This document shows, piece by piece, positions 5,976 to 13,798 of a DNA stretch of 22,785 nucleotides. The translations under genes and the position numbers were made by a program. This stretch comes from Bacillota bacterium. Its GTDB lineage: Bacteria > Bacillota > Clostridia > Acetivibrionales > DTU013. The stretch lies in contig JAEZJL010000490.1 in assembly GCA_023415815.1 (NCBI GenBank), positions 1 through 22,785 on the forward strand. Direction: 5' to 3'. Within the stretch, counting starts at the first letter, position 1; each line of letters opens with the position of its first letter. Below the pieces are notes generated by a model that had not been told where the DNA came from, did no database searches, and worked only from the letters and a program-made list of their open reading frames with translations.

Positions 5976-6644
5976 ATGGGCCAGAAGGTAAATCCGCACG
6001 GATTGAGAATAGGTATAATCAAGGATTGGGATACCAAATGGTACGCCAATGACAAGAATTTCAGCGATCTTTTGGTTGAAGACGTAAAGATAAGAAAATT
6101 CATTAAAAAGAAGCTTTATATTTCCGGCATATCCAGGATAGAGATCGAAAGGGCCGCCAACAAGATCAAGGTCAATGTCCATACTGCAAAGCCCGGTCTT
6201 GTTATTGGAAAGGGCGGAGCCGGAATAGAGGACCTGAGGAAAGAAGTTGAAGCCCTTACCGGAAAGAGCGTCCTTATAAATATAACAGAAATAAAGGTGC
6301 CCGAACTGGATTCACAGCTGGTTGCCGAGAGTATCGCATCCCAGCTTGAAAAGAGAATTTCCTTCAGGAGAGCCATGAAGCAGGCGATGTCGAGAGCGAT
6401 AAAAATCGGCGCCAAGGGCATAAAGACCTCCGTTGCGGGAAGACTTGGCGGAGCGGAAATAGCGAGGACCGAGCATTATCATGAAGGGACCATCCCGCTT
6501 CAGACATTGAGAGCAGACATCGATTATGGCTTTGCTGAAGCAGATACGACATACGGAAAACTGGGAGTCAAGGTCTGGATTTATAAGGGCGAAGTTCTTC
6601 CCGCTGTCAAGAAGGAAAGGAAAGCGGAAGGAGGAGATCGGTAA
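5976..6644 (+). CDS. rpsC: 30S ribosomal protein S3
   Basis: S3 forms part of the mRNA entry channel and its helicase activity on the 30S head. The 222-residue protein begins MGQKVNPHGLRIGIIKDWDT. A type 2 KH domain holds the GxxG loop in VIGKGGAGI (76-84). The C-terminal domain has the characteristic GRLGGAEIARTEHYHEGTIPL run with its mRNA-contacting basic residues and ends in a charged tail. AGAAGGAGG precedes the ATG. The stop overlaps the rplP start as TAATG, giving translational coupling. Confidence 0.98.
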   Translation: MGQKVNPHGLRIGIIKDWDTKWYANDKNFSDLLVEDVKIRKFIKKKLYISGISRIEIERAANKIKVNVHTAKPGLVIGKGGAGIEDLRKEVEALTGKSVLINITEIKVPELDSQLVAESIASQLEKRISFRRAMKQAMSRAIKIGAKGIKTSVAGRLGGAEIARTEHYHEGTIPLQTLRADIDYGFAEADTTYGKLGVKVWIYKGEVLPAVKKERKAEGGDR

Positions 6645-7084
6645 TGTTGATGCCGAAAAGGGTCAAGCGCAGGAAGGTTCAGAGAGGCAGAATGAGGGGT
6701 ATGGCCACCAGGGGTAATTTCATCTCCAACGGCGAATACGGCCTGCAGGCCGCGGAGCCGGCATGGGTGACCAGCAATCAGATAGAAGCGGCCCGTATTG
6801 CGATGACGCGTTTCATAAAAAGAGGCGGTCAGGTATGGATAAAGATTTTCCCGGATAAGCCGGTTACAAAGAAGCCCGCCGAAACCCGAATGGGTAGCGG
6901 AAAAGGGTCGCCGGAATACTGGGTGGCGGTTGTCAAGCCCGGAAGAGTACTTTTTGAAATTGCGGGGGTTCCCGAGGAAACAGCAAGAGAGGCTATGAGG
7001 CTTGCTACACACAAGCTTCCCATGAAGTGCAAATTCGTAGCCCGCGATAATGAAATGGGTGGTGAAGCGAATGAAAGCCAGTGA
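6644..7084 (+). CDS. rplP: 50S ribosomal protein L16
   Basis: L16 organises the A-site tRNA elbow region of the 50S subunit. The 146-residue protein begins MLMPKRVKRRKVQRGRMRG, the standard start, so the first ATG at 6644 is preferred over the second at 6650. AGGAGG lies 8-9 nt upstream within the end of rpsC. The family core AARIAMTRFIKRGGQVWIKIFPDKPVTKKPAETRMGSGKG is intact, with the arginine region that is hydroxylated in some bacteria. Its 3' end overlaps rpmC by 14 nt. Confidence 0.98.
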   Translation: MLMPKRVKRRKVQRGRMRGMATRGNFISNGEYGLQAAEPAWVTSNQIEAARIAMTRFIKRGGQVWIKIFPDKPVTKKPAETRMGSGKGSPEYWVAVVKPGRVLFEIAGVPEETAREAMRLATHKLPMKCKFVARDNEMGGEANESQ

Positions 7085-7274
7085 AATAAGAGAAAAGACG
7101 CAGGCTGAGCTTGAGAAGGAATTGACCGAATTGAAATCCGAACTGTTCAAGCTGAGATTCCAGCTTGTAACGAATCAGCTGGAGAATCCGATGAAGCTCA
7201 AGGATGTTAAGAAATCAATCGCCCGTGTCAAAACAGTGCTGAGGGAAAGAGAAATCAAGGGAATAAAGGTATAA
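7071..7274 (+). CDS. rpmC: 50S ribosomal protein L29
   Basis: L29 is a small helical protein next to L23 at the tunnel exit. The ATG at 7071 gives a 67-residue product, MKASEIREKTQAELEKEL, matching the usual start. An in-frame ATG at 7050 would add seven residues but has no ribosome binding site. The LFKLRFQLVTNQLENPMKLKDVKKSIARVKTVLRERE motif region is complete. The start overlaps rplP by 14 nt and has only a weak GGTGG-type site, so it is probably translated by coupling to rplP. Confidence 0.97.
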   Translation: MKASEIREKTQAELEKELTELKSELFKLRFQLVTNQLENPMKLKDVKKSIARVKTVLREREIKGIKV

Positions 7275-7305
7275 TCGGTCGATTTGACGAAAGGAGGTAT
7301 CCTGC

Positions 7306-7563
7306 TTGGAAGAAAGAGCTTTAAGAAAGACAAGGGTAGGAAAAGTTGTCAGCGATAAGATGGATAAAACAATAGTAGTTGCTATAGAAACCAGCGTTAA
7401 GCATCCTTTATACAAGAAAATCATAAAAAGGACTTACAAGCTGAAGGCGCATGACGAGAATAACGAATGCAAGGTGGGCGACAAGGTAAAGGTGATGGAG
7501 ACCCGTCCGCTTAGCAAAGAAAAGCGTTGGAGACTCGTCGAGATTGTTGAAAAGGCACGGTAG
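7306..7563 (+). CDS. rpsQ: 30S ribosomal protein S17
   Basis: S17 is a primary 16S rRNA binding protein of the 30S body with an OB fold. The 85-residue product begins MEERALRKTRVGKVVSDKMDKTIVV and contains HPLYKKIIKRTYKLKAHDENNECKVGDKVKVMETRPLSKEKRWRLVEI in family order. The start is TTG at 7306, selected by AAAGGAGG about 8 nt upstream; no ATG fits the conserved N-terminus. It ends the S10 part and is followed by rplN after 37 nt. Confidence 0.97.
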   Translation: MEERALRKTRVGKVVSDKMDKTIVVAIETSVKHPLYKKIIKRTYKLKAHDENNECKVGDKVKVMETRPLSKEKRWRLVEIVEKAR

Positions 7564-7600
7564 TTTTCAGAAAAAGATGTGATTGGAAGGAGGTACTGGC

Positions 7601-7969
7601 ATGATACAGGTCCAGTCCACGTTGAAGTCCGCAGACAACACCGGAGCAAAGGAAATGATGTGCATCAAGGTTCTGGGTGGTTCATGGAGGAAGTATGCAA
7701 ACATCGGCGATATCGTCGTCGCTTCCGTCAAAAATGCAACACCCGGCGGAGTTGTAAAAAAAGGCGATGTAGTAAAATGCGTAATAGTACGTTCCAAAAA
7801 AGGTGTGAGAAGGCCGGACGGTTCATATATCAAATTTGACGAGAATGCGGCGGTTATCATAAAGGAAGACAAAAACCCCAGAGGTACGCGTATTTTTGGG
7901 CCGGTTGCGAGAGAATTAAGGGATAAGGATTTTATGAAGATACTGTCCCTCGCACCTGAAGTTCTGTAA
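7601..7969 (+). CDS. rplN: 50S ribosomal protein L14
   Basis: L14 lies at the subunit interface and forms bridge contacts with 16S rRNA. The ATG at 7601 gives exactly the conserved 122-residue protein (MIQVQSTLKSADNTGAKEMM). An in-frame TTG at 7583 would add six residues and destroy the binding-site spacing, since GGAAGGAGG lies just before 7601. The signature GVVKKGDVVKCVIVRSKKGVRRPDGSYIKFDENAAVII is present. The tail FGPVARELRDKDFMKILSLAPEVL is standard. First gene of the spc part. Confidence 0.98.
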   Translation: MIQVQSTLKSADNTGAKEMMCIKVLGGSWRKYANIGDIVVASVKNATPGGVVKKGDVVKCVIVRSKKGVRRPDGSYIKFDENAAVIIKEDKNPRGTRIFGPVARELRDKDFMKILSLAPEVL

Positions 7970-7987
7970 GGGAGGAGGCGGCTTAAA

Positions 7988-8335
7988 TTGGCAAAGGATG
8001 TACATGTAAGAAAGGGAGACACGGTTTATGTTCTCTCAGGTAAGGATAAAGGCAAGAAGGGCAAGATCCTGGCGGTAATTCCGGATGAGTCGATGGTGCT
8101 GGTGGAAGGCGTAAATATATCCACAAAGCACAAAAAGCCCAGGAGCAGATATCAGCAGGGCGGAATCATCCATCAGGAATCTCCTATAAACAGCTCCAAG
8201 GTCATGCTGGTCTGCGAAAGATGCAAGGCCCCGACCAAGATTGCCAAAAAGGTTCATGAGGACGGTCAGAAGGATAGAATCTGCAAAAAATGCGGAGAGG
8301 TTATAGACATTCAAAAAGAATCGAAAGAAGATTGA
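7988..8335 (+). CDS. rplX: 50S ribosomal protein L24, zinc-ribbon form
   Basis: L24 starts 50S assembly and sits near the tunnel exit. The KOW motif (VRKGDTVYVLSGKDKGKKGKILAV) occupies residues 7-30, followed by GVNISTKHKKPR. The C-terminal half carries CxxC (C76, C79) and CxxC (C99, C102), a zinc-ribbon arrangement known in some Firmicutes L24 but absent from Escherichia coli. The start is TTG at 7988, supported by GGGAGGAGG and the conserved MAKDVHVRKGD. At 115 residues it is slightly longer than the 100-105 of many relatives. Confidence 0.97.
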   Translation: MAKDVHVRKGDTVYVLSGKDKGKKGKILAVIPDESMVLVEGVNISTKHKKPRSRYQQGGIIHQESPINSSKVMLVCERCKAPTKIAKKVHEDGQKDRICKKCGEVIDIQKESKED

Positions 8336-8366
8336 AACATTCTTCTTGAAAGGAGGTTAAGTTCTA

Positions 8367-8909
8367 ATGGCCAGGCTTAAAGATAAATATTTTGGTGAAG
8401 CAGTTCCGGCTTTGCAGGCAAAGTTTAAATATAAAAGCTCGATGGAAACCCCAAAACTTGTAAAGGTAGTCCTGAACATGGGCGTGGGAGACGTGAAGGA
8501 AAATCCCAAGGCCATGGACGCGGCAGTCAATGACATGGCTACCGTCTCGGGACAGAAGCCTATCATTACCAAGGCAAAGAAGTCCGTCGCCGCATTTAAG
8601 GTAAGGGAAGGCATGAACATAGGCTGCAAGGTGACGCTCCGGGGCCAGAAAATGTATGAGTTTGTAGACAAGCTTTTCAATGTGGCTCTCCCAAGGGTAA
8701 GGGATTTCAGGGGCGTTTCCAACAACTCCTTTGACGGGAGAGGCAATTACTCCCTCGGCGTAAAGGATCAGCTGATATTTCCTGAGATTGAATATGATAA
8801 AATAGACAAACTCAGGGGCATGGATATAGTTTTTGTAACAACGGCTAAAAACGACGAGGAAGCCAAGGAACTTTTGAAGCTGCTTGGCATGCCGTTCAGC
8901 CAGAGCTGA
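8367..8909 (+). CDS. rplE: 50S ribosomal protein L5
   Basis: L5 binds 5S rRNA in the central protuberance and contacts P-site tRNA. The 180-residue protein has normal length. Conserved segments are VKVVLNMGVGD, GQKPIITKAKKSVAAFKVREGMNIGCKVTLRG, ALPRVRDFRGVSNNSFDGRGNYSLGVKDQLIFPEI and the C-terminal MDIVFVTTAKNDEEAKELLKLLGMPF. AAAGGAGG precedes the ATG. An 82-nt gap with a terminator-like hairpin separates it from rpsN. Confidence 0.98.
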   Translation: MARLKDKYFGEAVPALQAKFKYKSSMETPKLVKVVLNMGVGDVKENPKAMDAAVNDMATVSGQKPIITKAKKSVAAFKVREGMNIGCKVTLRGQKMYEFVDKLFNVALPRVRDFRGVSNNSFDGRGNYSLGVKDQLIFPEIEYDKIDKLRGMDIVFVTTAKNDEEAKELLKLLGMPFSQS

Positions 8910-8917
8910 AAAGGATA

Positions 8918-8981
8918 GGGGACACACCTCTGCCTGATACGGCGGAACCCTTGGGACAGAGGAATTTCCCTTTTTGAAAGG
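8918..8981 (+). promoter_or_regulatory. Terminator-like hairpin and alternative SD-masking hairpin before rpsN
   Basis: GGGGA (8918-8922) can pair with TCCC(T) (8967-8971) and CCTCTG (8927-8932) with CAGAGG (8957-8962), followed by a T run at 8971-8975. Within the same stretch CCTTT (8969-8973) can pair with AAAGG (8977-8981), which covers the 5' part of the rpsN ribosome binding site. The two folds exclude each other. In Escherichia coli, S8 controls the spc operon at the nearby rplE start, so control in this part of the operon has precedent, but this structure is different. Confidence 0.45.
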
Positions 8982-8991
8982 AGAGGAATGC

Positions 8992-9177
8992 ATGGCTAAG
9001 AAATCAATGATTATAAAGCAGCAGAGAAGCCCGAAGTTCAGCACAAGGACGCACAACAGATGCAAATTGTGCGGAAGGCCTCATGCCTATATGAGAAAAT
9101 TCGGAATATGCCGTCTTTGCTTCAGGGTTTTGGCTTATAAGGGGCAGATACCAGGCGTGAAAAAGGCCAGCTGGTAA
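8992..9177 (+). CDS. rpsN: 30S ribosomal protein S14, type Z (zinc-binding)
   Basis: S14 binds 16S rRNA in the 30S head. The 61-residue short form has the zinc knuckle C24-x2-C27 and C40-x2-C43 (RCKLCGRPH and ICRLCF), so it is the zinc-dependent version. The ATG at 8992 gives MAKKSMIIKQQRSPKF, the conserved start. An upstream in-frame ATG at 8974 adds six residues and lies inside the T-rich hairpin, so it is rejected. GAGAGG provides the binding site. Confidence 0.98.
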   Translation: MAKKSMIIKQQRSPKFSTRTHNRCKLCGRPHAYMRKFGICRLCFRVLAYKGQIPGVKKASW

Positions 9178-9201
9178 CAATCTTGGAAGGAGGTTAAACA
9201 T

Positions 9202-9600
9202 ATGCAAATAACTGACGCTATTGCTGATATGTTGACAAGGGTCAGAAATGCTAGTTCAGCAAAACATGAATCCGTTGATATACCGGCATCAAATCTAAAG
9301 AAGGATATTGCCCGGATACTTTTGGACGAGGGCTATATAAAGAACCTTGAATTGGTTGACGACGGGAAGCAGGGGGTTATAAGGATAGCCCTGAAATATT
9401 CCGCAAACAAGCAGAATGTAATCACGGGAATCAAAAGAATAAGCAAGCCGGGCTTGCGTGTATATGCAAACAAGGACGAGCTGCCGAAGGTGCTCGGCGG
9501 TCTCGGAGTCGCCATTATTTCCACCTCAAAGGGGATAATGACCGACAAGAAGGCCAGGAATGAAGGAGTAGGCGGAGAGGTTCTTGCCTTCGTCTGGTAA
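9202..9600 (+). CDS. rpsH: 30S ribosomal protein S8
   Basis: S8 is a primary binder of the central domain of 16S rRNA and the spc operon repressor in enterobacteria. The 132-residue product has family length. It begins MQITDAIADMLTRVRNASSAKHESVDIPASNLKK. The C-terminal half includes SKPGLRVYANKDELPKVLGGLGVAIISTSKGIMTDKKARNEGVGGEVLAFVW, with the STSKG RNA-binding signature. GGAAGGAGG precedes the ATG. Whether S8 regulates this operon is not visible. Confidence 0.98.
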   Translation: MQITDAIADMLTRVRNASSAKHESVDIPASNLKKDIARILLDEGYIKNLELVDDGKQGVIRIALKYSANKQNVITGIKRISKPGLRVYANKDELPKVLGGLGVAIISTSKGIMTDKKARNEGVGGEVLAFVW

Positions 9601-9664
9601 TCCGGCGGAAATTCTGAAAAGAGCGGTAAAACGCTCATAATATCAAGAACAGGAGGTGCTGTAA

Positions 9665-10213
9665 ATGTCAAGGATAGGTAAAATGCCTATAGCAATACCG
9701 AACGACGTAAAAGTGGATATCGAAGCGAACGTCGTCACCGTCAAAGGACCCAAGGGAACGATGACAATAGGACTCCACAAGGACATGATCATAAAAATGG
9801 AAGACAGCAAAATCACAGTTTCAAGGCCTTCCGACGAAAAGCTCCACAAGTCCCTCCACGGCCTGACAAGAACGCTTGTCAACAACATGGTCGAGGGAGT
9901 AACGAAGGGCTTTGAAAAATCCCTGGATATAAACGGCGTGGGCTACAGGGCGCAGAAGCAGGGCAAAAAGCTCGTACTCACCCTCGGCTATTCGCATCCG
10001 GTCGAGATGGATGAGCCGGAGGGGATAACCGTCGACGTACCGAACCCTAACAAGATCATTGTAAAAGGCTGCGATAAACAGGCCGTCGGCGAGTTTGCCG
10101 CGAAAATCAGGGCCAAGAGGGAGCCTGAGGTTTACAAGGGCAAGGGCATCAAGTACGAGGCAGAGGTAATCAGGCGCAAGGAAGGCAAAGCTGGCGCCAA
10201 AGGCAAGAAGTAG
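9665..10213 (+). CDS. rplF: 50S ribosomal protein L6
   Basis: L6 binds 23S rRNA near the factor-binding region and supports EF-G and EF-Tu function. The 182-residue protein begins MSRIGKMPIAIPNDVKVDI and contains two repeated alpha/beta domains (about 1-82 and 83-182). The second domain ends in the L6 signature PEVYKGKGIKYEAEVIRRKEGKAGAKGKK. ACAGGAGG lies before the ATG. Only 16 nt separate it from rplR. Confidence 0.98.
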   Translation: MSRIGKMPIAIPNDVKVDIEANVVTVKGPKGTMTIGLHKDMIIKMEDSKITVSRPSDEKLHKSLHGLTRTLVNNMVEGVTKGFEKSLDINGVGYRAQKQGKKLVLTLGYSHPVEMDEPEGITVDVPNPNKIIVKGCDKQAVGEFAAKIRAKREPEVYKGKGIKYEAEVIRRKEGKAGAKGKK

Positions 10214-10229
10214 GAGGGAGTGAGAGCAG

Positions 10230-10598
10230 ATGATTAATATGCCCAACAAAAACGAAATCAGGCTGAGAAAACATGACAGGGTGCGCAAGAAAATAGAGGG
10301 GACCACTGAGCGTCCGAGGCTTAATGTTTTCAGAAGCTTAAAGAATATATACGTACAGGTTATCGACGACTCGACAGGCAATACGCTTGTCGCGGCCTCC
10401 ACGCTTGACGAAGCTCTTAAGGGCAAGCTTGAGCACAGCGGGGACAAGACCGCCGCGAAGGAAGTCGGCAAACTGATTGCTCAGAAGGCATTGGACAAGG
10501 GAATCAAGCAGGTGGTCTTCGACAGGGGAGGCTATATCTACCACGGCAGGGTTAAAGAGCTTGCCGAGGGTGCAAGAGAGGCCGGCCTTGATTTTTAG
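10230..10598 (+). CDS. rplR: 50S ribosomal protein L18
   Basis: L18 binds 5S rRNA with L5 in the central protuberance. The 122-residue product contains RLRKHDRVRKKIEGTTERPRLNVFRSLKNIYVQVIDDSTGNTLVAAST and the C-terminal GIKQVVFDRGGYIYHGRVKELAEGAREAGLDF, both canonical. The ATG at 10230 has AGGAGGGAG upstream; a second in-frame ATG at 10239 is too far from it, so the first is used, giving three extra residues. A GAAA-capped hairpin follows before rpsE. Confidence 0.97.
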   Translation: MINMPNKNEIRLRKHDRVRKKIEGTTERPRLNVFRSLKNIYVQVIDDSTGNTLVAASTLDEALKGKLEHSGDKTAAKEVGKLIAQKALDKGIKQVVFDRGGYIYHGRVKELAEGAREAGLDF

Positions 10599-10628
10599 GA
10601 CGGTTTCCCCAAAAAGTGCAGCTGTTAT

Positions 10629-10646
10629 GATTTTCGAAAGAAAATC
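10629..10646 (+). promoter_or_regulatory. GAAA-tetraloop hairpin before rpsE
   Basis: GATTTTC (10629-10635) and GAAAATC (10640-10646) form a perfect seven-pair stem with GAAA, a GNRA loop. It ends 5-6 nt before the GAGGAGGG site of rpsE. This is the second GNRA hairpin placed just before an r-protein start in this window. Confidence 0.5.
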
Positions 10647-10666
10647 TATTTGAGGAGGGATGGAAA

Positions 10667-11167
10667 TTGCAGCGTATAGATGCTGGCGCATTAGATCTTA
10701 AGGAAAAGGTCGTTAATATAGGACGTGTTACCAAGGTTGTTAAAGGCGGTAGGAATTTCCGTTTCAGCGCCCTCGTAGTTGTTGGAGATGAAAACGGCTA
10801 TGTAGGCAGCGGAATAGGCAAGGCTACAGAAATACCGGACGCCATCAGGAAGGGAATTGACGACGCGAAGAAAAACCTCATAAAGGTACCGCTCGTGGAG
10901 ACTACAATTCCTCACGAGGCTACGGGCGAATACGGCGCAGGCAGAGTGCTTCTCAAGCCGGCAGGCGCAGGTACCGGAGTTATAGCCGGCGGACCCGTAA
11001 GGGCGGTCCTCGAGCTGGCCGGTATCCATGATATAAGAACAAAATCGCTTGGCTCGAACAATCCTATAAACATGGTCAATGCGACAATCAACGGGCTTGC
11101 TCAGCTCAAAACCGTTGAAGAGGTTGCAAAGCTCCGCGGCAAAGCGCCGGAAGAAATACTGGGTTAG
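10667..11167 (+). CDS. rpsE: 30S ribosomal protein S5
   Basis: S5 lies at the back of the 30S subunit, near the mRNA entry and decoding fidelity region. The 166-residue protein contains LKEKVVNIGRVTKVVKGGRNFRFSALVVVGDENGYVGSGIGKA (double-stranded RNA-binding-like domain) and GAGTGVIAGGPVRAVLELAGIHDIRTKSLGS, both signatures of S5. TTG at 10667 is the start: GAGGAGGG lies about 7 nt upstream. The ATG at 10660 is out of frame. The gene is followed by rpmD after 12 nt. Confidence 0.97.
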   Translation: MQRIDAGALDLKEKVVNIGRVTKVVKGGRNFRFSALVVVGDENGYVGSGIGKATEIPDAIRKGIDDAKKNLIKVPLVETTIPHEATGEYGAGRVLLKPAGAGTGVIAGGPVRAVLELAGIHDIRTKSLGSNNPINMVNATINGLAQLKTVEEVAKLRGKAPEEILG

Positions 11168-11179
11168 GAGGGAACTACG

Positions 11180-11359
11180 GTGGCAAAGCTTAAAATTACT
11201 CTTGTAAAGAGTATCAACAGATCAAAGGAAGACCAGGTAGCTACTGTAAAAGCTCTCGGTTTGAAAAAGATCGGAAGTTTTGTAGAGCAAAACGACAACC
11301 CTCAGATGAGGGGTATGATCAGGAAAGTATCGCATTTAATATCTGTGGAAGAAATATAG
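11180..11359 (+). CDS. rpmD: 50S ribosomal protein L30
   Basis: L30 is a small 23S rRNA binding protein. Translation from GTG at 11180 gives 59 residues: MAKLKITLVKSINRSKEDQV at the N-terminus, the RxxxTVxALGLKKIG-like core (VATVKALGLKKIGS), and the end QMRGMIRKVSHLISVEEI. Length and order match the family. TAGGAGGG sits about 7 nt before the GTG. Its position between rpsE and rplO is the normal spc order. Confidence 0.97.
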   Translation: MAKLKITLVKSINRSKEDQVATVKALGLKKIGSFVEQNDNPQMRGMIRKVSHLISVEEI

Positions 11360-11373
11360 GGGAGGTGTGACAG

Positions 11374-11817
11374 GTGAAACTACATGAATTGCAACCTGCA
11401 CCGGGCGCAAAAAGGGCTCCCACCAGAAAGGGCAGAGGTACCGGTTCAGGCAACGGCAAAACCGGCGGCCACGGCCATAAAGGTCAGAACGCGCGCGCAG
11501 GCGGCGGCGTAAGGCCCGGCTTCGAAGGCGGACAGATGCCTCTCTATAGAAGGATACCCAAGAGAGGCTTCAACAACAAGAATTTTGCGAAGGTTTATGC
11601 AGAGGTCAACATTTCAAAGCTCGATATATTTGAGGACGGAACGGTTGTAAACGGCATACTTCTGCAGGAAAACGGACTTATAAACAAGCTTTATGACGGC
11701 GTATCGGTTCTTGGCAGCGGCGAGCTGACAAAGAAGCTTACCGTTCAAGCTGCAAGATTCACAAAGACAGCTTCAGAAAAGATTGAAGCTGCAGGAGGAA
11801 AGGTAGAGGTGGTATAG
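11374..11817 (+). CDS. rplO: 50S ribosomal protein L15
   Basis: L15 is a late-assembly 50S protein that crosses the large subunit. The 147-residue product begins MKLHELQPAPGAKRAPTRKGRGTGSGNGKTGGHGHKGQNARAGGG, the glycine- and basic-rich N-terminal extension that threads rRNA. It then has GFEGGQMPLYRRIPKRGFNN and the globular C-terminal domain. The start is GTG at 11374, set by GGGGAGG. The stop lies one base before the secY ATG, suggesting coupling. Confidence 0.97.
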   Translation: MKLHELQPAPGAKRAPTRKGRGTGSGNGKTGGHGHKGQNARAGGGVRPGFEGGQMPLYRRIPKRGFNNKNFAKVYAEVNISKLDIFEDGTVVNGILLQENGLINKLYDGVSVLGSGELTKKLTVQAARFTKTASEKIEAAGGKVEVV

Positions 11818-11818
11818 T

Positions 11819-13117
11819 ATGGGCGGAATGCTGGAAATTCTGCGCAATGCATGGAAGATCCCCGACCTGCGCAGAAAGCTTCTATTCACCGTTGCAATGC
11901 TGATAGTGTTCAGGATAGGCGCTCACATACCCAACCCGGGACTGGACGCCGCGGCATTTGCTGAAATACTTAAAGGCGCAGGTTCACTGGGAGGCTTCCT
12001 GGATATCATATCGGGCGGTTCCTTTAAGAATGCTACTATATTCGCGATGAGTATAACCCCATATATCAACTCTTCAATCATTATGCAATTGCTGACCGTA
12101 GCCATCCCAAGCCTGGAAAGGCTTCAGAAGGAAGGCGAGGAAGGAAGAAAGATCATACAGCAGTATGTCAGGTACGGCACGGTCGTACTCGGCTTCATTC
12201 AGGCTGTCGCCCTCTATTTCACAATGAACGCGCAGCATGTCATTAACGACGGCGGATCCGTTTGGAGCTTCCTGACAATAACTCTTACATTCACAGCCGG
12301 TACCGCCTTCCTGATGTGGCTGGGCGAGCAGATCAACGAATACGGCATCGGAAACGGTATCTCACTTATAATATTTGCCGGTATTATTTCAAGGGGACCG
12401 ATAGGCGCCCTGACAATCGTGGACAACTACAGGCTTGGAGTTTTCGGCCCGGGCGTGTTGGGTTTGATCGTCATATTGCTGGTGCTTGCGATGTTTATAG
12501 TTATGGTGGCATTGGTCATCTGGGTTCAGCAGGCTGAAAGAAGGATCCCTATACAGTACGCCAAGCGCGTGGTCGGAAGGAAGATGTATGGCGGGCAGAG
12601 CACGCACCTGCCGATCAAGGTCAACCTGGCGGGCGTTATACCGATCATCTTCGCAATGTCGATCATGATGTTCCCGTCGACCATCGTAACAATGTTCTTT
12701 GCAAATTCGACAAATCCGATTGTGAATTGGTTTAAGAATCCCGAGAAGAGCTTCGTTTATGCGGGACTCTATGCCATATTGATAATATTCTTCACCTTCT
12801 TCTACTCGGTGATACAGTTCAACCCCATCGAGATTTCCAACAACATGAAGAAGAACGGCGGCTTCATACCGGGCCTCAGGCCTGGAAAGCCGACCTCGGA
12901 CTATATATCCAAGGTTTTGAACAGGGTTACCTGGTTCGGCGGTTTTTTCCTTGCAATAGTTACCGTATTCCCCATAATACTGGGAAATATCACGAAAATA
13001 TCCGGCCTGTGGTTCGGCGGCACAGCGCTGCTGATCCTCGTAAATGTCGCGCTTGATACTATCAAACAGGTTGAGTCGCAGATGCTGATGAGGCATTACA
13101 AAGGCTTCCTGGAATAG
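11819..13117 (+). CDS. secY: Preprotein translocase subunit SecY
   Basis: SecY is the pore of the Sec translocon in the cytoplasmic membrane and works with SecE, SecG and SecA. The 432-residue product fits ten membrane helices. It starts with LRNAWKIPDLRRKLLFTVAMLIVFRIGAHIPNPGLD and has the plug region after it (GGSFKNATIFAMSITPYINSSI). Cytosolic loops include QQAERRIPIQYAKRVVGRKMYGGQSTHLPIKVN and NPIEISNNMKKNGGFIPGLRPGKPTSDY, which bind ribosome and SecA. ATG 11819 is preferred because GAGGTGG precedes it; ATG 11828 is the alternative. Confidence 0.98.
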   Translation: MGGMLEILRNAWKIPDLRRKLLFTVAMLIVFRIGAHIPNPGLDAAAFAEILKGAGSLGGFLDIISGGSFKNATIFAMSITPYINSSIIMQLLTVAIPSLERLQKEGEEGRKIIQQYVRYGTVVLGFIQAVALYFTMNAQHVINDGGSVWSFLTITLTFTAGTAFLMWLGEQINEYGIGNGISLIIFAGIISRGPIGALTIVDNYRLGVFGPGVLGLIVILLVLAMFIVMVALVIWVQQAERRIPIQYAKRVVGRKMYGGQSTHLPIKVNLAGVIPIIFAMSIMMFPSTIVTMFFANSTNPIVNWFKNPEKSFVYAGLYAILIIFFTFFYSVIQFNPIEISNNMKKNGGFIPGLRPGKPTSDYISKVLNRVTWFGGFFLAIVTVFPIILGNITKISGLWFGGTALLILVNVALDTIKQVESQMLMRHYKGFLE

Positions 13118-13150
13118 TACGGCCGGCTGCCGGGAAATACTGGAGGAAAT

Positions 13151-13798
13151 ATGAGACTTATTTTACTAGGGGCTCCGGGAGCGGGAAAAGGGACGCAGGC
13201 GGTGCTGCTTGCGGAGAAGCTCAATGTCCCGCACATATCCACCGGAGATATATTCAGAAGCAATATACGCAACGGTACGCCGCTGGGTAAGATGGCAAAG
13301 GAGTATATCGACAAGGGAGCTCTCGTACCAGATGATGTTACAATAAGCATAGTGAAGGACAGACTTCAGCAGGACGACTGCAAAAGCGGTTTTATACTCG
13401 ACGGTTTTCCAAGGACGATCCCCCAGGCCGAGAGTCTTGACAGGGAGCTTGAGCAAATGGATATGCCTCTGGACCATGTAATCGACATATCCGTACCGGA
13501 TGCCGATATCATCGAAAGGCTGTCCGGGCGCAGGGTCTGCTCGAAATGTGGCATGAGCTATCACACCTTTCACGGGCCTCCCAAGACCGAAGGCGTTTGC
13601 GACAGCTGCGGCGCCCCTGTCGTACAAAGGGATGACGACCGTGAGGAAACCGTACTGAACAGGCTCAAGACGTATCACGACCAGACGGAGCCGCTGATCC
13701 AGTTTTACAGGAATAAAGGCAAGCTCCTGACAGTAGACGGAAAGGATAAGATATCGGATACCACCGTAGCGCTGTTCAGGTTATTGGGGCTGAAATAA
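13151..13798 (+). CDS. adk: Adenylate kinase, zinc-lid form
   Basis: This enzyme interconverts ATP plus AMP with two ADP in the cytoplasm. The 215-residue protein has the P-loop GAPGAGKGT (7-15), the AMP-binding HISTGDIFR region, and DGFPRT (84-89). The long-form lid carries C130, C133, C150 and C153, the four-cysteine zinc site typical of Gram-positive adenylate kinases. The DDREETVLNRL segment follows. TGGAGG lies close to the ATG. It directly abuts map and follows secY, the standard spc order, and is likely translated with map. Confidence 0.98.
   Translation: MRLILLGAPGAGKGTQAVLLAEKLNVPHISTGDIFRSNIRNGTPLGKMAKEYIDKGALVPDDVTISIVKDRLQQDDCKSGFILDGFPRTIPQAESLDRELEQMDMPLDHVIDISVPDADIIERLSGRRVCSKCGMSYHTFHGPPKTEGVCDSCGAPVVQRDDDREETVLNRLKTYHDQTEPLIQFYRNKGKLLTVDGKDKISDTTVALFRLLGLK

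Noticed and set aside
7583..7600. Upstream TTG start for rplN
   Set aside because: The extra six residues overlie the Shine-Dalgarno sequence and are not part of L14.
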